DNA from: Catenulispora pinistramenti
Lineage (GTDB): Bacteria > Actinomycetota > Actinomycetes > Streptomycetales > Catenulisporaceae
Assembly (NCBI RefSeq): GCF_018274385.1
Contig: NZ_JAAFYZ010000047.1
Coordinates: 1 to 56,773, forward strand
Length of the DNA: 56,773 bases
Direction: 5' to 3'
Positions 7,750 through 15,950 of this stretch are shown here, one piece after another. Position numbers and translations under genes: made by a program. The notes under the pieces are model-generated. The model searched no databases and was not told the DNA's origin. It saw nothing but the letters and a program-made list of their open reading frames with translations. Numbering within the stretch: position 1 is the stretch's first letter; the number at the start of each line of letters is the position of its first letter.

Positions 7750-8526
7750 ATGACACAGCCGGACATCTTCGACGACGACGCGCCGTGGGCCGAGTGGCTG
7801 CCCGAGCTGCGGATGATCCTGTCCGCCTACAACTCGGTGCTCGACGACCGGTTCTCTGACACCCCGGAAGTCCCGTCGAAGGCGATGCGGTCCTACCTGC
7901 GGATGGCGACCTACTATCCGGGTCGGGCATTTCGAGCGACCGCCGAGATTTTGGAGGTGCTCAAGCGCGGCCTGGACTCGCCCGAGGTCGCCGCCGAGTT
8001 GGCCACGATGCCCCCCATGGGGGTGCCGCAGGGCCGCACTCGCGAGGACTGCCTGATGATGATGATCCCGCACCTGGTCGCGTTCACTGAGAGCGGCGAG
8101 CAGACCGAACCCGCCGTGCCGGAGACCAAGTGGGAGTGGCGACAGCGGCTGCCGAACCTGTCCAGGCTGCTCGGAGGCTACTACCACCAGAGCGCGGTGG
8201 ACTATCTGTTCCCTGATGTGGAAGACGACAAATACGACGAGGCGGCCTTGGCCGAGTTTTATGGTAGCGGTCCCGATCCGCGTGCTGCGGCGGTGGTTGC
8301 CGAGATCGGCGAGCTGCTGGAGATGGGACTTGACGAGGACGCGCTGGAGGCCGCGGTGACCGCGCTGGGGTCGGACTACGGCCCCCCACCAAGATGCTCC
8401 CGAGAGAGCTGGCTGATGGAAGTGGCCCAGCACCTGTCCCAGCGTCTCCAGGCCGATGGATATCAGCCGCCGGAGGGCCTGAATCCCGCTTACCCGCCGC
8501 ACGACAAGCGCGCGTTCGCCCGGTGA
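7750..8526 (+). CDS. Two-domain CdiI-type immunity protein
   Basis: A 258-residue cytoplasmic protein immediately downstream of the toxin, as expected for its immunity partner. The C-terminal half (about residues 133-250: LPNLSRLLGGYYHQSAVDYL, then AVVAEIGELLEMGLDEDALE) matches CdiI-family contact-dependent-inhibition immunity proteins. The N-terminal half (about 15-110) repeats the same pattern in diverged form (LPELRMILSAYNSVLDD, then TAEILEVLKRGLDSPEVAAE and HLVAF), so the protein looks like an internal duplication. It would bind and block the RNase domain. Confidence 0.7.
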   Translation: MTQPDIFDDDAPWAEWLPELRMILSAYNSVLDDRFSDTPEVPSKAMRSYLRMATYYPGRAFRATAEILEVLKRGLDSPEVAAELATMPPMGVPQGRTREDCLMMMIPHLVAFTESGEQTEPAVPETKWEWRQRLPNLSRLLGGYYHQSAVDYLFPDVEDDKYDEAALAEFYGSGPDPRAAAVVAEIGELLEMGLDEDALEAAVTALGSDYGPPPRCSRESWLMEVAQHLSQRLQADGYQPPEGLNPAYPPHDKRAFAR

Positions 8527-8529
8527 TAC

Positions 8530-9007
8530 CCGCATCGGATGGCCGTCCCTCGCTGGGGATCACCGCGTCGGCGACGATTTCGATGCGGCTCATCGGTGAC
8601 GCCGCCACCCGGGCCCGTATCGGCACGATGCCGAGACGGACGTTTGACTTGCCGGCTAGGTCGAGCAGGTGCTCCAGCTGCTCTGTCATCACGTCGGGGT
8701 CGGCAGTGGCCCCGTACACGTGCTCGGCAATGACGGCGTGGAAGCACCGGTCTACATCATCAATGAGTTGTCCGCGAGCCATGCGCAAGTCGACGGCCTG
8801 GGCCACGGTGTCGGGCAAGCCCAACAGATCGCGAGCTTCGGTAAGGCGCGCCGACGCATAGGCGTGGGTCTGGTACTTGCCGGGGATCACCGACGGGGCG
8901 AAGTTCTTGAAGACGCAACCGGCAGTTTCCATGTCGAGGAGCTTCTATTGTGTAGGGGCAGTGCCGTCGGTCATGGTCACCATGTGTCGGTTGTACTCGA
9001 TGCCCAT
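8530..9007 (-). pseudogene. Decayed DUF5753 (Scr1-type) regulator fragment
   Basis: The minus-strand frame from ATG 9007 gives a start-like MGIEYNRHM, then an in-frame TAG at 8945-8947. After the stop it continues into DUF5753-like sequence: FKNFAPSVIPGKYQTHAYAS, LPDTVAQAVDLRMARGQL, ADPDVMTEQLEHLLDL and VRLGIVPI. The N-terminal XRE helix-turn-helix is missing and the C-terminus runs into the convergent immunity gene. DUF5753 proteins are antitoxin-like regulators normally paired with DUF397 partners; none is visible here. It is therefore a non-functional remnant. Confidence 0.6.
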
Positions 9008-9034
9008 CGTGTTCGAGTCCTTCGCGTGTGATCA

Positions 9035-9853
9035 CTAGGCCGTGGAGGGACGGAGATCAAGCAGGCCGCGGTTGAACGCGGCGACTGCGGACAGCAGCTG
9101 GGTCAACCGCTGCGGGCCGACGGTCGCCAATGCCCAAAGGGCACTGATCCTGCGGGCGGAGGCCCACATCTCACCGGTCGATTCCGCGGGCGTGCGGAAG
9201 GGGATGATGCCGATGTTCCGGGAGGAGAAGTACTCCGGTTCGAGATAGCTCATCCCGCCGGTGCCGCACAAGTAGGTGGTAGCGCCGACCAGACCGGCGA
9301 GGTCCCCGAGCCGTTCGGATCTGCCGTTCCCAGAGGGCAGGTCGCTGCTCATCATGGTTTGCCCAGACCAACGCAACTCATCCAGCAGCGCGGTGGTGGA
9401 AGCTTCGGCGACGGCGCCGATCCGGCCAGTAGCGTCGAACGCCGCCAGGGTCGCGTCGACCACGCGGGCGACGACAGGCCAGTACCGGCTGTGCCGGTAA
9501 TACTGCTCGATGAGCAGCGCGAGCCGGCGGCGGCTCCGCTCGGGCTCGGCCACCACGGCCTCCCCGATGACGGTCGCCCGACCGGCGGGCAGATGGGCAG
9601 CCAGCGAGAGCCACTGGGTGCGGGCCGGGTCGCCGAGTTGCCCGAGGCGCGTACGGTGCTGGTAGTCGCGGCGGGTGAACTGGACATCGTCCAGCACGAT
9701 CCGGATGTCCGCCGCGTAAAGTTTGGCCAGGGTGGACAGCCGCGGGAACAGATTCGGCTGATGGATCGCGACCGCCGCGGACGACGGGCGAGGGTCAGGG
9801 CTTGGGCAGGACGCTGTCGTAGCCGGCGACGATGAGACGTTTGAGCGCAGCAT
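9035..9853 (-). CDS. WbqC-family protein
   Basis: A 272-residue protein with the WbqC signature near the N-terminus (IHQPNLFPRLSTLAKLYAAD, then VLDDVQFTRRDYQHRTRL) and the C-terminal YLEPEYFSSRNIGIIPF typical of the family. WbqC-like proteins occur in polysaccharide and nucleotide-sugar clusters; their biochemical activity is not established. It is the last gene of a minus-strand unit and overlaps the end of the YdcF gene by about 59 bp. No in-frame start codon lies closer to the domain, so the overlap is likely real. Confidence 0.8.
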   Translation of the reverse strand: MLRSNVSSSPATTASCPSPDPRPSSAAVAIHQPNLFPRLSTLAKLYAADIRIVLDDVQFTRRDYQHRTRLGQLGDPARTQWLSLAAHLPAGRATVIGEAVVAEPERSRRRLALLIEQYYRHSRYWPVVARVVDATLAAFDATGRIGAVAEASTTALLDELRWSGQTMMSSDLPSGNGRSERLGDLAGLVGATTYLCGTGGMSYLEPEYFSSRNIGIIPFRTPAESTGEMWASARRISALWALATVGPQRLTQLLSAVAAFNRGLLDLRPSTA

Positions 9854-10457
9854 GAACTTCCTCCGGGACGACTTGCTCGATCATGTAGCCGTACTTGGGG
9901 TACTCGATGATCCGCTGGAGGTCGCCGACCATGTCGCAGAGGATGTGCCTCTGGTCGGTGAAGGATGCGAGGTATTCGGGGAAGGCGATCGGCTGGGAGG
10001 CGCAGACGACCTTGACCTCCGGCCACTGGGCCCGGCAGGTGGCGAACGCGCGCCGTTCCATGAACGGCATCGCGATGAGCGTCACGGAGGTCGGCACGAT
10101 GCCGGCCTGGCCGAGGAGTTGCCGGGAGAGCATGATGTTTGCGCCGCTGTTGGTGGCCTTGTCCTCGATCATCATCGCCGACTCCGGCACACCGGCCGCG
10201 AGGGCGGCGGCGTGGAACGCGACGGCCTCCCCCTGTGGGAACACGTTGATGGTGTAGTCGTTGGTGGCGCCGGTGAACACGATCAGCGGAAACCGGCCCT
10301 GGTGGTACAGCGTGGCCGCGTGACGGGCGGCGCCGAGGTCGAAGCTGCCCAAGACGACCGCGACTTCGGTGTTCCTCGGTTCGTGTCCGAGCAGGTGGAA
10401 GTCCCACAGGATCTGGGCATCTCGGCGGTGCTCGTCGGTGATGTCCTGGGCGGTCAC
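9795..10457 (-). CDS. YdcF-like (DUF218) protein
   Basis: A 220-residue protein of the SanA/YdcF/ElyC fold: VAVVLGSFDLGAARHAATLY at the N-terminus, FPLIVFTGATNDYT, the acidic EDKATNSGANIMLSRQLL and VTLIAMPFMERRAFATCRAQ. It lacks the N-terminal membrane helix of the envelope members and is probably soluble. DUF218 proteins are suspected nucleotide- or envelope-related enzymes with no settled reaction. Its GTG overlaps the preceding stop by 4 bp, so it is translated with the XRE/TPR gene. Confidence 0.8.
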   Translation of the reverse strand: MTAQDITDEHRRDAQILWDFHLLGHEPRNTEVAVVLGSFDLGAARHAATLYHQGRFPLIVFTGATNDYTINVFPQGEAVAFHAAALAAGVPESAMMIEDKATNSGANIMLSRQLLGQAGIVPTSVTLIAMPFMERRAFATCRAQWPEVKVVCASQPIAFPEYLASFTDQRHILCDMVGDLQRIIEYPKYGYMIEQVVPEEVHAALKRLIVAGYDSVLPKP

Positions 10458-11566
10458 GCACGCTCCTTGCTCGATGGGATGCCGCTCACGGCCGGCGCCG
10501 TGAGCGATTGACGGATCCTTTGGATGCTGCGTAGTTGGTGTCCCAGATTGAACTGGCCGGCGACACGATCGACATGATCCAGACGGGTGAGCCCTTCAAC
10601 CTGGGTCGCGGCATCCGACACCAGGATGTGCGCCATGGCGGTGCCGAGCTGAACTTGCTGAAGCGGCGAATGAGCCCGGCCGGTCGAGCGGGCGATCTCG
10701 ATGTGGCGCATGGCGCCGGCCAGGTTGCCTGTGCCCCGGTACGCGAGAGCGATCTTCTGCTGGGCGCTGGACCAGTCATCAGGCTCACCCAGCGTCTCGA
10801 ACATGCGCGCAGCTGTAACCATGACGCTAACTGCCTGGTCGTGCTCATCCTGCTTACTTAACGCGGTCCCGACCCACAACGCGGCACGTCCGCGGTCCCG
10901 GGCGCTGAGTCGGTCGTCGACGGCGAGCTGATCGTACTGGCGGCCTGCCGAGACCGCGTCACCGGACATCTCCGTGACCACTGCCAACGACAAGTCGATC
11001 TGCGCGACGCGCCGCGGGATACCCAGCTGGGTGAACACATCGCGGGCTTTGCGGTAGGTCGATTCCGCCGATAGCTGCCCCAGCAGTGCGCCCTGGTCAC
11101 AGTGGTAGTCACCGAGTAGCGTCAGGGATCTGCCGTAGAGGTACAACCCACGCTCGTCTAGCTTGTCCGGTTCGAGTCGCGCCAGCCATCGGTTCAGCAG
11201 CTCCCCGGCAAAGCCGAAGTTCTGCCAGCTCAACGCAACGACCGTACGCTCCAGGTCCTCAGACCACGCTTCGAAATCCAGGGTTGCTACGCTCTGTGCC
11301 ACCTTGACACCGGCAGCACCTGCTGGGCGAAGTTCGGCCATGAGAGCTTCGAACCGCAGCTGTTCATCGGCTGTGGCGCGTGCCAAGACGGTGTCCAAGA
11401 TCGCCTGAATATCGGGGCGGGGGACCGTAGCCGTGCGGAGCTGGTTCCACTTGCCGACAGTTCGAGGGGCGACGCCGAGACGGTCGGCGAAGGCGCGAAC
11501 GCTGTCCCGGACAGCTCGTTGCAGCGCCGAGGCCTCAAGGCCTGTCCATTCGCGCAGGTAGACCAC
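10454..11566 (-). CDS. XRE-type helix-turn-helix regulator with TPR domain
   Basis: A 370-residue protein; GTG 11566 is chosen because GGGAGG lies 6-10 bases upstream. Residues 1-60 contain an XRE-like HTH (VRAFADRLGVAPRTVGKWNQ). The rest is alpha-helical tetratricopeptide-like repeats (WSSAQQKIALAYRGTGNLAG, then AMRHIEIARSTGRAH). This architecture is typical of actinobacterial regulators that sense peptides or protein partners through the TPR. It is first in an operon with YdcF and WbqC genes and divergent from a resolvase-like gene. A CGGAAGT direct repeat in the shared upstream region (about 11619-11635) is a candidate binding site. Confidence 0.75.
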   Translation of the reverse strand: MVYLREWTGLEASALQRAVRDSVRAFADRLGVAPRTVGKWNQLRTATVPRPDIQAILDTVLARATADEQLRFEALMAELRPAGAAGVKVAQSVATLDFEAWSEDLERTVVALSWQNFGFAGELLNRWLARLEPDKLDERGLYLYGRSLTLLGDYHCDQGALLGQLSAESTYRKARDVFTQLGIPRRVAQIDLSLAVVTEMSGDAVSAGRQYDQLAVDDRLSARDRGRAALWVGTALSKQDEHDQAVSVMVTAARMFETLGEPDDWSSAQQKIALAYRGTGNLAGAMRHIEIARSTGRAHSPLQQVQLGTAMAHILVSDAATQVEGLTRLDHVDRVAGQFNLGHQLRSIQRIRQSLTAPAVSGIPSSKERA

Positions 11567-11742
11567 GGCACACCTCCCTTCCGCAGCCATCGAACCACGC
11601 TGACGTCGAGCGATGCACCGGAAGTGCAACGGAAGTACTACAGCAGGTCATTCCCGCCGCAGCACCCCAAGTCCACGCTGGGTGTCGAGGGAGTCGCAGT
11701 GCGTTCGAACCGAAGGCTCCCAGGACAACGAGGGAGGCGCGA

Positions 11743-12201
11743 ATGGGTTGGATCACTGAGCGGCATGCCGTCGATGATCCGATCGTCTACGGCTTCCTCC
11801 GCGATCCAGCTTCGACCAATACCCGTCTCCAGGCTTTGTCTGCGGCGCTGACTGAGTACTGCCGACAACACGAGTTGACGCTCGGCGCTGTCTTCACTGA
11901 ACGGCCAGCGATCGCCTCGCCGGATGTCGGCGCGTTCGACAACCTGCTTGCCGTGCTCCAGTCCCGGCGGCCATATGGGGTCATCCTGCCGGCCCGAAGT
12001 CACCTTGGCCCTCGACATCTGGCGGCCAGTCGAGCACGACTGATCTCGACATACGGGGCTCGTCTCATAGCAGTTCGAGGTTCTGACTGGCTCCCCGGGC
12101 AAGGGCTGGAGGAGTCAGTCCGCGGGAACCGTCAGCTCTCTTCTAATCCACTCCGAGAGGAGGAGTATGTACAGCCCGCCTCACCTGCACGTAGGTCATA
12201 G
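11743..12201 (+). CDS. Small resolvase-like protein
   Basis: A 152-residue protein, ATG 11743 with GAGGGAGG upstream. The start (VYGFLRDPASTNTRLQALSA, then LTLGAVFTERP and GVILPARSHLG) follows the pattern of the N-terminal catalytic domain of serine recombinases (Y-x-R-V-S, then the helix and the ExxS region), but the catalytic serine context is altered and no DNA-binding C-terminus exists. Similar short recombinase-like proteins are common next to XRE/TPR genes in actinomycetes. Catalytic activity is doubtful; a regulatory role is possible. Confidence 0.5.
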   Translation: MGWITERHAVDDPIVYGFLRDPASTNTRLQALSAALTEYCRQHELTLGAVFTERPAIASPDVGAFDNLLAVLQSRRPYGVILPARSHLGPRHLAASRARLISTYGARLIAVRGSDWLPGQGLEESVRGNRQLSSNPLREEEYVQPASPARRS

Positions 12202-12424
12202 CCATATCGGGGATCATCTACTCCTTCGCGGGGGCGAAGTAGTCGGACAACATCTCGGTGGCCCACACTGCGGTTCGTACATCGCCACGGGGTCCGAACT
12301 CAGGGAACCAGGGCTTCACCTCCAGCACCGGCTTCCCATCGACCGCGTCGAGTTCGGCGACACGCAGCTCCATGCCGTCGATCTTGATCAGCAGGCACCT
12401 GAGGTCCGGCTCGGCTTCGCCTCC

Positions 12425-12850
12425 CTACAGCAAGCTGGTGCCGTCATGGCTTCGGGTGACGGGTTCGAGACTGTCGAGCGCGTCGGTGACTCGCACCGCG
12501 AAGGCTTCGACGGAACCCAGCCCGATCGCCTCGCGATCCAGCCACAGAACCTCGGCAGCTTCGTCGTTCACGGCCGCCTCACCACCGATCAGCTTGCACC
12601 GGTAGACCAGTGCCACGACGCCGATCTTCATGTTCTTGTAGACCCCGGTCAGTCGAAGAGGCGCGACCTGGTAGCCGGTCTCTTCGCCGACCTCGCGAAC
12701 CAGCCCCGAAAGAATGTCCTCATCCTCTTCCAGGATCCCACCGGGGATCTGGAGTGCGCCGTTGTCGCGACGCCGGATCATCAGCACTTTGCCATCGTCG
12801 CGGACGGTGACACCGGCGACGGACACCGAGTGGCGGTAGTACTCAGGCAT
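12425..12850 (-). CDS. Nudix hydrolase
   Basis: A 141-residue Nudix enzyme with an intact Nudix box (GGILEEDEDILSGLVREVGE then ETGY), matching G-x5-E-x7-R-E-U-x-E-E-x-G-U. The N-terminal HSVSVAGVTVRDDGKVLMIR strand pair is typical. It would hydrolyse a nucleoside diphosphate-linked substrate; the substrate cannot be inferred. It lies 9 bp downstream of the GntR gene in the same minus-strand unit, so it is likely under its control. Confidence 0.85.
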   Translation of the reverse strand: MPEYYRHSVSVAGVTVRDDGKVLMIRRRDNGALQIPGGILEEDEDILSGLVREVGEETGYQVAPLRLTGVYKNMKIGVVALVYRCKLIGGEAAVNDEAAEVLWLDREAIGLGSVEAFAVRVTDALDSLEPVTRSHDGTSLL

Positions 12851-12859
12851 GGCGGACCC

Positions 12860-13657
12860 TCACTCGGCCTCGAATTCGTAGGTGTACTTGATGGTCGGGC
12901 CGTTGACGACGGAGCGGAAGACTTCGAGGACACGGGCATCGTCCGCGGTCTCCCCGGCGGAAGCGCGATAACCGAAGACGTGACGTACCGTATCCGCCAC
13001 GGGTACGCCTTCGCCGATGCGCAGCAGCTTTCGCTCCTCGGGCTCAGGCATCCGCGCAGGACCGTGTTCGACGTAGTACTTCGTGAAGACGAACCCGACG
13101 TCCTCCAAGCGGGCAAGGCTGCCACCCGGCCCGGTGACGATCTCCCGGATCGCGGTCCCCGCGACGTCCTCGACACGCCAATGCGATGTGGCGATCTGAT
13201 TCGCAGTGTCGTCGACGTATTCGCGACGAGTGCGCTTGAACACCGTTGCGCCTTCGGCGACACCGAGCAGCGCGGCGATATCGGCTGGCGCCGGCACATC
13301 GGCGAGTTCCAAGAGCTCTTGCCGGAAGGACAGACCGGCGGCCTCGGCGTCGGCTTGTTGGGCGGACTTCCCCACCGCCCGGAACGATCGCCGGAAGCGC
13401 TCTTTGCCCAGACGGATCAACGGGGCCGGAGCCACGACGAATACGCCACGACCTGGCTGTCCTGCGACTCTGCCCTCGTTCTTCAGTTTGTCAACGCCCT
13501 GCCTGATGGTCTGGGGTGCGACACCGAACTGTTCAGCCAACACGCGCTCGGAGGGCAGCTTGTCTCCCGGTCGCAAGACCTTGTCCTTGATCTGCTGACG
13601 CAGGAAGTCGGCGATCTGGACGGACGGGGACCGCGGGTCCATCGGGTCGATGGTCAT
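12860..13657 (-). CDS. GntR-family regulator (UTRA type)
   Basis: A 265-residue regulator. The winged HTH occupies residues 1-75 (RQQIKDKVLRPGDKLPSERV then APQTIRQGVDKLKNEGRV) and a UTRA-like effector domain follows (ATVFKRTRREYVDDTANQIA and a C-terminal VFGYRASAGET region). ATG 13657 is preferred over 13672: a TACCAT -10 sequence lies six bases before it, giving a leaderless transcript. A 16-bp palindrome sits directly upstream of that -10. Autoregulation is therefore likely. It is followed by the Nudix gene and divergent from the 13.8-22 kb block. Confidence 0.85.
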   Translation of the reverse strand: MTIDPMDPRSPSVQIADFLRQQIKDKVLRPGDKLPSERVLAEQFGVAPQTIRQGVDKLKNEGRVAGQPGRGVFVVAPAPLIRLGKERFRRSFRAVGKSAQQADAEAAGLSFRQELLELADVPAPADIAALLGVAEGATVFKRTRREYVDDTANQIATSHWRVEDVAGTAIREIVTGPGGSLARLEDVGFVFTKYYVEHGPARMPEPEERKLLRIGEGVPVADTVRHVFGYRASAGETADDARVLEVFRSVVNGPTIKYTYEFEAE

Positions 13658-13676
13658 GGCCGCATGGTACACACCA

Positions 13677-13692
13677 ACCTCACTAGCGAGGT
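13677..13692. promoter_or_regulatory. GntR operator copy 1
   Basis: ACCTCACTAGCGAGGT is a 16-bp palindrome with one mismatched pair. It lies immediately upstream of the GntR -10 (TACCAT), where bound repressor would block RNA polymerase. Confidence 0.6.
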
Positions 13693-13736
13693 ATTGCGGT
13701 TGATCTTACTCAGCGCTACGGTCCACTTACTGCACT

Positions 13737-13752
13737 ACCTAACTAGTGAGGT
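13737..13752. promoter_or_regulatory. GntR operator copy 2
   Basis: ACCTAACTAGTGAGGT is nearly identical to copy 1 and starts 60 bp from it. It is nearer the divergent gene block at 13847, so one regulator could control both directions. Confidence 0.6.
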
Positions 13753-13846
13753 TGCGTTCAAGCAGCCGCGCCAGACAGCGGGCGGCCCGAAGTGGAGTCC
13801 CTCCATTGCAAAACCCTGATCACACATAGCGACGGAGGTGGCGACC

Positions 13847-14473
13847 ATGCCCAAGCAGTCACGATGCGGCCATGCCCTGACGGAGACGTTCGGGGAACAC
13901 AGCACAGCCCCCTCACCGGTGTATCTGACAACGGCCAACGGGGCTGGCACCGGCCTGCTGCCGTACACGAGTGCTGCGGCACTGCTGGAGCACGTCACCG
14001 CCTCACCTTTGAACACTGTCACCGGCGACCTGACCCTCGGCTTCGCCTGGCCCGTGCCCGGCGCACGCCCCCGGCGCTCCTACGCGGTGATCCCGCTGGC
14101 TGCCCCAGTCTGGCCGAACACGCCGTATCCGACCGCCGTCACCGTCGAGTTGTGGTGGCCGCCTGATCAGGACGGCTACCGGCACGTCCGATCCTTCCTG
14201 GTGTGGGCGGACGCCCCCTACTACGCCTACCGGATCGCCTGCTGCCTGTGGTCCACGGCGGCCACGGGTGCCGGAGCGGAAGCGGCCTACCTGTACGGCC
14301 CAGACCGGCGCACCGCCTACCGGGTCAACAACTTCGCCAAGACCTGCTCCCAGATCCCTGAGAGCTACGTCGCCGCGATCGCGGCCACCGCCGCTGACCG
14401 CGACACCACCGACCCACTACCCGACAGCCCGCAGCCTGCGGCAGCCGTCCTTGAAGAGGAGCGCGTCTCGTGA
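13847..14473 (+). CDS. Hypothetical protein, first gene of the radical SAM block
   Basis: A 208-residue protein; ATG 13847 is favoured by GGAGG eight bases upstream. It has a beta-rich aromatic centre (TVELWWPPDQDGYRHVRSF, then VWADAPYYAYRIACCLW) and an Ala-rich C-terminus. There is no signal peptide. No family is recognised. It overlaps the next gene by 4 bp and starts the co-directional block running to 21973. Confidence 0.6.
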   Translation: MPKQSRCGHALTETFGEHSTAPSPVYLTTANGAGTGLLPYTSAAALLEHVTASPLNTVTGDLTLGFAWPVPGARPRRSYAVIPLAAPVWPNTPYPTAVTVELWWPPDQDGYRHVRSFLVWADAPYYAYRIACCLWSTAATGAGAEAAYLYGPDRRTAYRVNNFAKTCSQIPESYVAAIAATAADRDTTDPLPDSPQPAAAVLEEERVS

Positions 14474-14730
14474 GGGAAGAACGCATCGCCGGAACCCTGA
14501 CCTACACCGGTACCGCCGAGGAGATCGTCGCGCTGTTGCGCGGACACGCCGATTTGCGTGACGGCAGCGCGGACTTCTTCAGCGCCGCCGACATGCGCCG
14601 CGGTGCCGACGAGATCGAAAAGAGCCTGTGCTTGGAGTACAAGCTCTCGGCCGTCTACCGGGTCGAGGACGCGGACAGCGCCCAGGCCGAAGGCGACGGC
14701 GAACTCGTCGACACGCGCGGCAACCCATGA
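14470..14730 (+). CDS. Hypothetical small protein
   Basis: An 86-residue acidic protein, GTG start overlapping the previous stop (GTGA). It contains TAEEIVALLRGHADLRDGSA and ADEIEKSLCLEYKLSAVYRV. No domain is recognised. Its tight coupling to the previous gene suggests the two products interact. It is followed by about 210 bases with no gene. Confidence 0.55.
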   Translation: MREERIAGTLTYTGTAEEIVALLRGHADLRDGSADFFSAADMRRGADEIEKSLCLEYKLSAVYRVEDADSAQAEGDGELVDTRGNP

Positions 14731-14944
14731 GCCGGTGCGCGCCGCCGCCCACACCGGGGCGCGCACCTTCCCCAGACCAGCGGCCCTGGCTTGTCTGCCC
14801 TTGCGCCCGCCGGGGCCGCTGACCAACGCGGGCGGTCCGCGCGCCGGCGCACCGACGATCCCCCCGACGCCGGAGCGCTGCGCAAACGAGGAAGGCGCGG
14901 ACCGCCCGCAGCACCAGGACACACGACACGAGGGAAGCCGTCCC

Positions 14945-15514
14945 ATGACCGCCCCGATCCTGACCGTCTACCCCGGCGCAGGTGTTCCGCCGTCAGGTCA
15001 TGACGAGTTGCGCGTGCCGCCTGCGCAGATGAAGACCGGCGACCGCCTGCTGCTGGGCGGACGGATCCGGACGGTGCGGCACGCCAAGCGCGATGGTCGC
15101 CGACCGGCCGCTGTGCTCCTGGACGCGGCCGACGGCGGCCCGAACGTCGAGGAGTGGGTGCCCGAGACCGGTGACCTGCCGCTGCCGATATGGCGGCCCA
15201 GCCGCAACGCCGCCCGGGAGAGGGCGGCCATCACCAGCGGCCGCTCCACCGCGACCCGCCACCTGGTGGTCGCCGCGTCGCTGGCCTCAGAGCCGGACCT
15301 CGGCCCCCGGATAGTCCGCGGACTCGGCTCAATCCCGACCACACGCGACAACCGCGGTACACATGGCGAGGCCCGCGCGCAGTTCCCGGCGTTCCAACGC
15401 ACCCGGCCTGAACCGGACCAGGCACCTGCCCTCGCCGCCAGCCCCAGTCATATCGCGCAGCTCTACGCCGCCATCGCGACCATCCGCGGCTCCGGCCAGT
15501 CCGACCAGTTCTGA
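14945..15514 (+). CDS. Hypothetical protein
   Basis: A 189-residue protein with ATG 14945 preceded by GAGGGAAG. The N-terminal half has an SH3-like or Hint-free beta pattern (QMKTGDRLLLGGRIRTVRHA, then VLLDAADGGPNVEEWVPETG). The C-terminal half is helical and proline-rich. Not recognised. It belongs to the same co-directional block. Confidence 0.5.
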   Translation: MTAPILTVYPGAGVPPSGHDELRVPPAQMKTGDRLLLGGRIRTVRHAKRDGRRPAAVLLDAADGGPNVEEWVPETGDLPLPIWRPSRNAARERAAITSGRSTATRHLVVAASLASEPDLGPRIVRGLGSIPTTRDNRGTHGEARAQFPAFQRTRPEPDQAPALAASPSHIAQLYAAIATIRGSGQSDQF

Positions 15515-15534
15515 GCCAGCCAGCAAGGAAGCCC

Positions 15535-15732
15535 ATGAACACCCAGATCCAGCCCGCCGCCGTCACCATCCCCAGGCAACGCACCTGCGACAACACCGCC
15601 AGCCGCGCCGAGGCCGGCCGGGACCAGGCCTGGCCCGGCGACGTTGATGACCGCGGCTACACGCTCTGCTTCAGCAGCGCTGACGACATGGGCACATGGC
15701 TCACTCCGGAAGAGGCGGCGGGATCGGTGTGA
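15535..15732 (+). CDS. Small hypothetical protein
   Basis: A 65-residue protein with AAGGAAGCCC directly before ATG 15535, 20 bp after the previous gene. It contains GYTLCFSSADDMGTWLTPEE. Its size and position ahead of an oxygenase and a radical SAM gene make a modified-peptide precursor conceivable, but it has no leader/core pattern, so this is only a possibility. About 218 bases without a clear gene follow. Confidence 0.45.
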   Translation: MNTQIQPAAVTIPRQRTCDNTASRAEAGRDQAWPGDVDDRGYTLCFSSADDMGTWLTPEEAAGSV

Positions 15733-15950
15733 CCCGGGCGGCCGATCTGACCTCGGTGGCTTGATCGGCCTGCCCTCCGGGGCGTCCATGCACCCGATGC
15801 TGCGCGGCAGCGACGACCAGGGCCGTCTCGGAGCAGCAGCGCCCACGAGCGCCTGCGAGAAGTAGCGACTTCCAGCCAGAAGCAATGTGAACCCCGGCCC
15901 AGGCATGAGGCCTGTACGCCGGTCCCACCAATCACGATGGAGGCACACCC

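Noticed and set aside
12167-13819. 550-codon plus-strand open frame
   Set aside because: It is antisense to the Nudix and GntR genes, has no family resemblance and reflects GC3 bias on the opposite strand.
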